A DNA stretch of 22,458 nucleotides. Origin: Sediminispirochaeta sp964394395. Its GTDB lineage: Bacteria > Spirochaetota > Spirochaetia > DSM-16054 > Sediminispirochaetaceae. The position numbers and the translations under genes are program-made. Positions 16,417 to 22,458 of this stretch are shown here, piece after piece. The stretch is from the NCBI GenBank assembly GCA_964394395.1, contig CAYMWV010000040.1:1-22458 (forward strand), given 5' to 3'. A model generated the notes under the pieces. The model made no database searches. It saw only the letters and a list, made by a program, of their open reading frames with translations, and had not been told where the DNA came from. The stretch's first letter is position 1. Every line of letters starts with the position of its first letter.

Positions 16417-19400
16417 CTAAAGCTTGGCAAGCTTATCCAGAACCGCTTTAACATCCCCCTCAGGTTTCCGTAAACTGATAAACAGATATGCATCATCTCC
16501 ATTATATATAATTGGTATAAAGAGCATCCCCTGAGTATACTTCCGGTCCTCTTCACACATCTTCTCATGAAAATAGGAAGAGCTGTCATCGGGGAGGGAA
16601 ATATTGGCTAGCTTCTTCTTCTTAAACACATCCTCTACCAGCGGTTCATTAGGAGTAAAGGTGAAGGTTCCCAAACTTTTCCGGTTAAAGCCGATGGAGT
16701 AGTCAATAATCCACTCTCCCCCTTTTTCTAACAGAATGGCTGCATACATGGCTCCCATCTTGTGGGAAATACGCATCAGGGATTTCATCAAACCAATCAT
16801 CCCCTTCTTGAAGCCGGAAAGGTACTGATCATAGTTGAAAGAGGAGTCTCGAAACCGGGAACCCTGAGGGGATGGTCCCCTATTCCCATCATCGTCAGAG
16901 CCCTCTTCCCCAGGGTCAACAATGTCGTCAAAGGCGGGAAGATCCAGATCACCTCCGCCAAAAAGAGATTCTATTCCGCCGGAACTCTCTTCCTCTCCAC
17001 TATCCTCCCTTCCCGAGAGCACCTCTTCAACCAGAGAACCGAATTCATGGCCTTCCTTCGGACCCTTGCTTTTTACTGAAGTAGATTGGATAAGCTCATC
17101 TGATATTTGAAAGACTCCATCGGTTTCTGCGATTGATTCGCTATCTGTAGCATCACCTGATTCCCCCAATTCTTCATCAATTGAGAAGAGTTGAAGCCGA
17201 TTGTTATTTTTCAGAGATTGATAGTCACTTCCACCGGAAGATGGACTATCCTCTTCCAGCTCTTCAAGTTCTTCCAGCTCTTCGAGTTCTTCGAGTTCTT
17301 CAAGCTCATCCAATTCTTCCAGTTCTTCCACCGAATCCTCGTCTTTATCGTGCACTATATCGTCAGATTTTTCGATCATCTCAAACTCCCTTCCACCGGA
17401 ATCACTTTCTGTAACTGTTTCCAAAAACCCCTGCACCGGCTGGTATGAAAAAGCACCGGTCAAGAAGTGAGGACGATGAAACGGTTCCGGTTCACCGGAG
17501 ACATATTCCAATTCTAAAACTTCCAGGTCGGTTTCGACAACCTCCTCAAGAAAATCGTAACGGGCATCATCCCCTAAAGAAGGATAGAGTCGCTTAGAAA
17601 GGCGAGTTTCCAGCTCTTTCTTTGCTACCTCTTTTACCTGACTGCTGTAACCATCCCGCCCTTTCAACTCCGAAGTAAGCAGTTCCACCCGTTTCCGGTA
17701 CGAGGATTTTACCGAGGCGGCTAATTCTTGAGAGATTTGTTTCTGGAGGCTTCTGTTTACTTTATCTTCTTCCTTTCCAGGTTCCTCATACTCCTCGAGA
17801 AGGGCTGGCTCATCTGCGGATTCTTCAAGATTTTCCCCATCTCCACTCTTCTCATCGCTGTCACTGAGATCGAGGTCCACATCGGGAAGGTAACTGGTGT
17901 CCTCTTCTGGCTCCGTTTCAGTTTCAGACAGATGTTCTGTGCCAGGCTCAGGCAAAGGAGTTGCTTCAGTTTCTGTTTCAGCTTCCTCGGGGGTTTCAGC
18001 CTCATCGGCTCCGTCAAGCTCTTCGACTTCATCAAGTTCTTCTACCTCGTCAAGNNNNNNNNNNNNNNNNNNNNNNNNNNNNNNNNNNNNNNNNNNNNNN
18101 NNNNNNNNNNNNNNNNNNNNNNNNNNNNNNNNNNNNNNNNNNNNNNNNNNNNNNCCTCATCGGCTCCGTCAAGCTCTTCGACTTCATCAAGTTCTTCTAC
18201 CTCGTCAAGCTCTTCTACCTCGTCAAGCTCCTCTAACTCTTCAGCCGAATCAAGCTCTTCGGCCTCTCCAAGCTCTTCTAACTCACCAGTGGGCTCAAGC
18301 TCTTCTGCTTCTTGAAGTTCCTCAACCTCTTCAAGCTCTTCCGCCTCGTCAAGCTCCTCTAACTCTTCAGCCGAATCAAGCTCTTCGGCCTCTCCAAGCT
18401 CTTCTAACTCACCAGTGGGCTCAAGCTCTTCTGCTTCTTGAAGTTCCTCAACCTCTTCAAGCTCTTCGGTTTCGTCGAGTTCTTCGGCTTCTCCAAGTTC
18501 CTCGACCTCATCAAGCTCTTCTGCATGAACTGCTTCCGGGAGAGCCCGCACTTCAGGTGGAGCCGGTTTTGCTGTCGCCGGGGATTCTCCAGAGGATGGG
18601 GAGGGAGTTTGCCCGGTGGTGTCGGAAGAGGGGGTAAGTCCTGCTTGACCACTTAAGGTGAGGATCTTTCCGACCACCTCTTCGAGGTTTTTGATATCAA
18701 CCTGGCCGGGTAAAGCGGTCGTCTTATCGGCCATCTTGCGGTCGATAACAGAGAAGATCTCTTCCCAACCCGAATCGATCATACCATCAATGGCTTTCTC
18801 ATCCTCAGGTTTCAGCTTCCCAAGTCCGGTTTTTATCCCCTTTCGCACCTCATCCTTCCGGCTCTCCACATCCCGATGCCATCGGTCCCAATCGAGCTCA
18901 TCCTTTCGTTCCAGATACTCCTGAAGAAAGCGGATCTGAAACTTGCGGACCCGGTCTGAGAGGACCACCATTTTATCCTGCCGGATGTTTAACAGGAGCA
19001 GCAATATCAGGAAAAGCGAGAAAAAGGTTGCCAGAATAAGAACAATTTTAAGAGCCGGATTGAGGGCAAACTCGTTAACCGGAACAAAATAGCCAATGAT
19101 CCCATAACGATCGGTAGCTTCAGAGAAAAGATAGAACCCTTTTCCCTTCTCATCACTCCACACTTCCCTGTTCTCCGGTCCGATCTTGCTCCAAGTGAAG
19201 CGATCGGCTATTGATGCGATGGATTTCTGATCCTGCCGCTCTTCTGGAGGCTGCTCAAGAGCTTGCTCCTGCTCCGCCGCCTCCTCTTGCCCATCAAGCT
19301 GCTCTGGTGATGTTGGGGATGTAAAGAGTGAGGCATCCTCAGCAAGGGCGCCGAAAAGATACCCCCCCTCTACTACGCCAAGATTATCTGCCGGATCGAG

Positions 19401-20003
19401 AGCGCCGTTACGAATGAGGAACCGCTCCAGATCACGTTTGCTGATATACCAGAGACTCTTTCCCCTCTCTCTGCCATCATTACCTGCTACGGTCAGCTCA
19501 TAGACAAAAAGCCGCTCTCCGGGGTGATAGGTAAAGGGAGCATCGGAACCAAAGGAGTAGACGGATCCTTCAAATTCAGGAAGATCGCGATATACCGTCT
19601 TATACTGCCCCTCCCGCTCAGAATCCTCTTCAAAAGTGGAAAAATGAATCTTCCCTTCAGCATCAACAAATCGTAGCCCCACCATCCCGTTGTAGCTGTC
19701 CTGGAAGGTTTCAATCAGGTTACGGATAGAAAAGATGGTTTCCTGGTCCCAGTTGGGTGAATAGATAGCTGCGGCATCAAATCCCCCAGTGAGATTCTCA
19801 AAGCGCTCCAGATTATTATCGTGGTACTCCTCCAGGGAGCGCACTTTGTAGTTCAATTCGTCAAGAACCGTCTCTGTAACCCGGGAATCGAAGTATCGTG
19901 CTTCAATGAACGCAAAAAAGCCGGAGTAAGCAACAAAGGCAAACCCGGTGGTAAGGAGGATGGTTATGAGTAGACTCAGCGCAACCTTCTGCAAACTCGT
20001 CAT
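16417..20003 (-). CDS. Two-TM cache-like sensor with acidic repeat linker and GAF-like C-terminus (interrupted by assembly gap)
   Basis: As deposited, the frame from ATG 20003 is lost at the 100-N gap and reappears below it. Merging the identical 55-bp flanks gives one in-frame protein of 1143 residues. It has TM1 (about 8-30), an extracytoplasmic cache-like domain (about 31-317), TM2 (about 318-340) and a charged coiled region (345-425). An acidic EEL-x-E-x linker starts near 496 and contains two near-identical 42-residue repeats (about 512-595). A second Glu/Leu run follows. The last about 140 residues (from FNYDQYLSGF) resemble a GAF-type domain: YAAILLEKGGEWIIDYSIGF, then GMLFIPIIYNGDDAYLFIS. 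No kinase, methyl-accepting or cyclase motif was recognised. GAAGAG lies eight bases before the ATG. The TTG at 17955 is not a credible separate start. The function is unknown, and signal sensing is inference. Confidence 0.72.
17251..17330 (+). repeat. 9-bp-period tandem repeat encoding a Glu-Glu-Leu run
   Basis: Units of the type AGTTCTTCG or AGCTCTTCC repeat with a 9-bp period. On the minus strand they encode (EEL)n with one Asp interruption, in the C-terminal half of the sensor-like protein. This is a second acidic low-complexity tract, separate from the hexapeptide tract around the gap. Confidence 0.85.
18000..18209 (+). repeat. Identical 55-bp flanks of the assembly gap
   Basis: Positions 18000-18054 and 18155-18209 are identical over 55 bases, ending exactly at the gap on one side and starting exactly at it on the other. 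A shared end of 55 bases is what two contigs leave when a de Bruijn graph with k=55 breaks at a repeat. Overlapping them keeps the reading frame. Confidence 0.9.
18055..18154. other. Assembly gap of 100 N
   Basis: Exactly 100 N bases, the conventional placeholder for a gap of unknown size, lie inside the acidic repeat tract. They are not biological sequence. Read literally, they shift the frame and split one gene into two. Confidence 0.98.
18218..18469 (+). repeat. 126-bp tandem direct repeat (two copies, 42 residues each)
   Basis: Copies at 18218-18343 and 18344-18469 match at 125 of 126 positions by eye. Each encodes 42 residues, seven hexapeptide-like EEL-x-E-x units including the distinctive EPTGELEELGEAEELDSA segment. 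Shorter 18-bp repeats encoding EELDEV adjoin them toward the gap. The near identity suggests a recent duplication. Confidence 0.92.
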
Positions 20004-20211
20004 TGATATAGCTCTTCTACATCTATCGGCAATAAAAGTATACGAATTAACCGGGGATTGAGGCTATCCCGCCCTCTGAAAATCATAAACACGGTATCTT
20101 CCACTCTATTCCATATTCGGAATATAGGTAAGATCCCGGGGAAGCTCCTTTGAGCAGTTTTACGTTTTAGGGTTACAGGAGCCGTTGAACTGACGGGCGA
20201 GAGAGACCGGA
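20004..20211. other. Intergenic region upstream of the sensor gene
   Basis: These 208 bp show no convincing small gene. A TATACT at 20042-20037 (minus strand) lies about 35 bases before the sensor ATG and could be a -10, but no good -35 stands 16-18 bp upstream. No hairpin followed by a T run was found after the zinc-ribbon gene, so readthrough from dapB is possible. Confidence 0.4.
20107..20125. promoter_or_regulatory. Compact palindromes, possible operator
   Basis: TATTCC-ATATTC-GGAATA (20107-20124) is a perfect dyad with a six-base centre. It overlaps ATATTC-G-GAATAT (20113-20125), also perfect. It lies about 104 bp upstream of the sensor gene start. No U-rich tail follows on either strand, so a protein-binding site is more likely than a terminator. 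Confidence 0.35.
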
Positions 20212-20538
20212 TCAGGAGCCATCCCCGGCAGAGAAGAGACCCTTAAAGGCATCCCGGGCAGCTTCCTCCTTGCTTTTACCAGTACCAGAGTTGCCATCAG
20301 AACCGCCCCTGCCCCGCTTCGTTTTGCTGTTTCCCCCTGCAGAAAAGAAGCCGCAAAAATTGGCTCGGTCCTTCTCCTGCACACCTTCATCAATCCGCTC
20401 CCGGCACTCCCACTGAAGCCCGGGAGCATAGAAACGGCAGTTAAAACAGACCCGCAGCTCCTTGCCGCAGCCTTCGCAGAGGGTACTCCTTCCAATTACC
20501 TCGGGAAGGGATGTTTTGCAGTTGTAACAGATGGGCAT
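20212..20538 (-). CDS. Small protein with eight cysteines (double zinc ribbon)
   Basis: The start is set at ATG 20538, because AAGGAGG stands five bases before it. An in-frame start 12 codons upstream has no such support. The 108-residue product has four Cys pairs or partners: C4/C7, C21/C24, C31/C34 and C45/C62, which fits two zinc-binding ribbons. The ERANFCGFF-like segment (DRANFCGFF, about 58-66) is a feature I associate with a widespread uncharacterised small zinc-ribbon family. A Gly/Ser/Lys-rich linker and a short FKGLF helix close the protein. It follows dapB after 71 bp and may be co-transcribed. Binding to protein or nucleic acid is possible, but the function is not known. Confidence 0.8.
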   Translation of the reverse strand: MPICYNCKTSLPEVIGRSTLCEGCGKELRVCFNCRFYAPGLQWECRERIDEGVQEKDRANFCGFFSAGGNSKTKRGRGGSDGNSGTGKSKEEAARDAFKGLFSAGDGS

Positions 20539-20609
20539 ATGCGCCTCCTTCAGCAGTTGTAGTGTGGATAACATTCAGGAGAGCTTGCAGGACAGCCTCA
20601 ATGCTCCGA

Positions 20610-21365
20610 TTAGCCTCCCAGGAGGTCGTCCATGGTGTAAAAACCGGGTGACTGGGCAAGTATAAACCTGGCGGCTTTGATCGCCCCGGCGGCAAAAACC
20701 TGGCGGCTGGCTGCGGCATGGCTGATGGTGATTACCTCATCGGTACCGGCAAAAATCACCTCATGTTCTCCCACAATGGTTCCACCCCGGAGAGCATGGA
20801 TCCCCAGTTCCTTTTTCTCCCGTAGCTTTGCTGTCTCCCGGCGGCCGTGTACATAGGCGAGAGAGCCGTCCAGAGCTTTATTGATCTCATCTGCCAGGGT
20901 GAAGGCAGTACCGCTGGGAGCATCCTTTTTCTGATTGTGATGCTTTTCAATCAGCTCGATATCGAAGGTGTCACCGATGGCAGCCGCCGTTTGAGCCGCA
21001 AGCTTCTTAATCAGATTGATGCCCACGGACATGTTTGCAGCCTGGAAAACCGCAACTGTTTTCGCAAGCTCCTTTAATGCCCCCATTAATTCTTCGGTAA
21101 GCCCCGTCGTTGCCACCACAACGGGCATTTTTTTGGCCTCCAAAGCCTCCGCCATGCCGGAAATGGCCTCGGCCCCGGAAAAATCGATCACCACATCGGC
21201 CTTTACATCGCAATCGGCAAGGGAAGAGAATACAGGAAAAGTCTCACTTCCGTCGGCTCCCCGGGGATCAATCCCGGCAACTACCTTGTCCAGGCCGCTC
21301 TCTTTGACTACCTGTGCTATCATGTGCCCCATTCTTCCGCCGGAGCCGTTGATTATTATGTTCAT
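20610..21365 (-). CDS. dapB: 4-hydroxy-tetrahydrodipicolinate reductase
   Basis: DapB reduces the DapA product with NAD(P)H in the diaminopimelate/lysine pathway, supplying peptidoglycan and lysine. At 251 residues it is slightly short of the E. coli enzyme. It shows the nucleotide loop GSGGRMG (7-13), ATTG (85-88) and the catalytic signature EKHHNQKKDAPSGTA (140-154), with His142 and Lys146 in the catalytic places. AGGAGG stands six bases before ATG 21365. No other dap gene is in the window. The downstream zinc-ribbon gene may share its transcript. Confidence 0.97.
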   Translation of the reverse strand: MNIIINGSGGRMGHMIAQVVKESGLDKVVAGIDPRGADGSETFPVFSSLADCDVKADVVIDFSGAEAISGMAEALEAKKMPVVVATTGLTEELMGALKELAKTVAVFQAANMSVGINLIKKLAAQTAAAIGDTFDIELIEKHHNQKKDAPSGTAFTLADEINKALDGSLAYVHGRRETAKLREKKELGIHALRGGTIVGEHEVIFAGTDEVITISHAAASRQVFAAGAIKAARFILAQSPGFYTMDDLLGG

Positions 21366-21393
21366 TTGGTTCCTCCTAGTGAATTTAAATGCT

Positions 21394-21410
21394 CTTACTT
21401 AACAAGTAAG
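21394..21410. promoter_or_regulatory. Perfect hairpin/dyad between the lipoprotein gene and dapB
   Basis: CTTACTT-AAC-AAGTAAG is a 7-bp perfect inverted repeat with a 3-base centre, 29 bp upstream of the dapB start and about 20 bp after the lipoprotein stop. The stem is AT-rich and no T run follows, so it would be a poor terminator. It could be an operator for dapB. Confidence 0.4.
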
Positions 21411-21429
21411 TGAACTATATACAGGATAC

Positions 21430-22383
21430 CTATTCAAAATAGGAAATGTCCATTGCCGGAGAGGGCACTGCATCAATGTCGATAGCGTCTGTACCAATTA
21501 CAGCTGGCTCAATTAGAAAACCATAAACCAGTGATGTAGAACAAACTTCAATAACTCCAGTCAGATCGACTATATTATTCGCAGTAAGGGCATGGGAGAT
21601 AAAAAGGGACGAATCTTTAATCCGTTCTTCCACAACATCATAAACTTGAACGCCATTTACATTATCTGGTTGCCATCTAAATAGGATAGGGTAGATTTTA
21701 ACTAACAGTCCACCCGTTGCGGTAAATTTTAGATCAGCTTGAGAAAATACAACCTCCGTAGTGCTCAGCGGTAAATCAAAATATATGAGAAAAGATATCT
21801 TGCCAATACCATCTTTATGTATGGTAATGCTTGTAGGCAAAACAGAAGTATCAATCCTGTATGCACTTGAAGCATCAGGGAAATCATAATCGACATAGCA
21901 TTCAAAAACATCAGAAAAACCGATATCAGTTATCGGCCCGACAAGAGAAAATGAGGAGGGAATTTTAATCTTTGCATACCGAGGTGTATTCCATCCTCTT
22001 TGGTTCTTTCCAAAAAGGGCAGCATAAATGGTTTCACCCGGGGAAAGAGAAGTGATTAACTGTGAATGATATCCTGTAGATGATATCGTTGCCCCTTCGT
22101 ATCCGTTTAAAAAACTAGGTACTGGTGAAACAGGGTATTCGTTTTTAGACCATACAAGAGAGACCTCATTTAACTCCTGATAGTCATCAAACCATTCAGC
22201 CTGTTGTCTCCAAACAAACCGGAGAGCTGCGCTATCTACGGTATGAGCTACAGCAGCTAATGAAGAAAGTTGAGCACCCCAATCGTCTGGATTCTCCCTC
22301 AATCGGGGGAGACCGAAAAAGAGATCACAGGAAGAGGTCAAAAAAACCAACCCCACAATGAAAGGTATCAAACCCCAGGGCAA
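21430..22383 (-). CDS. Putative lipoprotein with Fn3-like region, start uncertain
   Basis: A hydrophobic segment ending in FLTSSC is a clear lipobox, so the mature protein should be lipidated at Cys19 (numbered from TTG 22383). About 298 residues follow. One part, VSLVWSKNEYPVSP to TSLSPGETIYAALFGKN, looks like a fibronectin type III-like fold. The rest is not recognised. No ATG was found. TTG 22383 lies inside the hairpin repeat, and the frame stays open to the window edge at 22458, so the start may lie outside or within the repeat. Base use is visibly more AT-rich than in neighbouring genes, suggesting fast evolution or transfer. It may be exported to the periplasm or the outer surface. Confidence 0.65.
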   Translation of the reverse strand: MPWGLIPFIVGLVFLTSSCDLFFGLPRLRENPDDWGAQLSSLAAVAHTVDSAALRFVWRQQAEWFDDYQELNEVSLVWSKNEYPVSPVPSFLNGYEGATISSTGYHSQLITSLSPGETIYAALFGKNQRGWNTPRYAKIKIPSSFSLVGPITDIGFSDVFECYVDYDFPDASSAYRIDTSVLPTSITIHKDGIGKISFLIYFDLPLSTTEVVFSQADLKFTATGGLLVKIYPILFRWQPDNVNGVQVYDVVEERIKDSSLFISHALTANNIVDLTGVIEVCSTSLVYGFLIEPAVIGTDAIDIDAVPSPAMDISYFE

Positions 22384-22446
22384 GCCCTGGACCCGGGACG
22401 CAAAGCGTCCCTTTCCGACCCAAGGGTCGGGGTATTGATACCTTTC
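22360..22446. repeat. 87-bp multi-hairpin (cloverleaf-like) repeat element
   Basis: The outer arms GAAAGGTATCAA (22360-22371) and TTGATACCTTTC (22435-22446) are perfect inverted repeats of 12 bp. Between them stand three perfect 7-bp hairpins in a row: CCAGGGC/GCCCTGG (22375-22390, AA loop), GGGACGC/GCGTCCC (22395-22411, AAA loop) and CCGACCC/GGGTCGG (22415-22430, AA loop). Folded, this is a stem with three arms. Such design resembles non-autonomous palindromic mobile repeats of the REP/MITE type. No transposase gene is in the window. Confidence 0.82.
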
Positions 22447-22458
22447 TTTCCCTGCGCT

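Noticed and set aside
16415..16437. Terminator at the repeated AAGCTT sites at the end of the sensor gene
   Set aside because: The inverted repeat is short, lies inside the last codons and has no T run. The stretch fits the rny promoter better.
16417..17955. A separate acidic protein starting at TTG 17955
   Set aside because: The frame is open upstream to the gap, no ribosome site precedes the TTG, and the preceding codons continue the acidic repeat.
18042..18154. A C-terminal end of the sensor protein just below the gap (short tail after the N run)
   Set aside because: This end is produced by reading through 100 N in the wrong frame. The collapsed overlap gives an open frame instead.
18000..18469. 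CRISPR array
   Set aside because: The repeats are contiguous, in frame and coding, with no unique spacers or cas genes.
17181..18637. Plus-strand Ser- or Leu/Gln-rich open frames across the repeat region
   Set aside because: They are antisense shadows of the Glu/Leu repeat. Low complexity keeps several frames free of stops.

Overview
The window looks like a chromosomal segment of a free-living spirochaete (Spirochaetota). This is inferred from gene content: RNase Y with YmdB, a spirochaete-type TlyA, long periplasmic TPR and acidic-repeat proteins, and compact co-directional operons with 1-11 bp overlaps. No rRNA, tRNA, CRISPR array or phage genes were seen. Nearly everything is coding, mostly on the minus strand.

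Positions 1-11444 (minus) form one apparent nine-gene transcription unit, read from right to left: ptsI, der, a MerR-type regulator, an NlpC/P60-like secreted cysteine peptidase candidate, a large periplasmic TPR protein, a probable outer-membrane beta-barrel protein, exbB, exbD and a TonB-like transducer cut by the left edge. Its promoter (TTGACA, 18 bp, TATAGT) lies so close to the ptsI ATG that the transcript should be leaderless or nearly so. The second half reads as a proton-motive-force-driven envelope machine with its own barrel, scaffold and wall enzyme.

Positions 11516-13255 (plus) diverge from it: a membrane-anchored GerMN-domain protein and a DUF368/PopT polyprenyl-phosphate transporter, both envelope related. 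PopT converges with tlyA with one base between the stop codons.

Positions 13257-16357 (minus) are an RNA-centred operon, rny-ymdB-tlyA, with its own promoter at 16387-16415.

Positions 16417-20003 (minus) hold the most unusual gene. It encodes a two-transmembrane, cache-like sensor joined by a very long acidic repeat linker to a GAF-like C-terminal domain. A 100-N assembly gap interrupts it. The 55 bp on either side of the gap are identical, and overlapping them restores one continuous frame of 1143 residues, so the two apparent genes are one.

Positions 20212-22458 (minus) hold a small double zinc-ribbon protein, dapB, and an AT-richer lipoprotein gene. Its 5' end runs into an 87-bp multi-hairpin (cloverleaf-like) repeat at the right edge. 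The reading frame stays open through that repeat.
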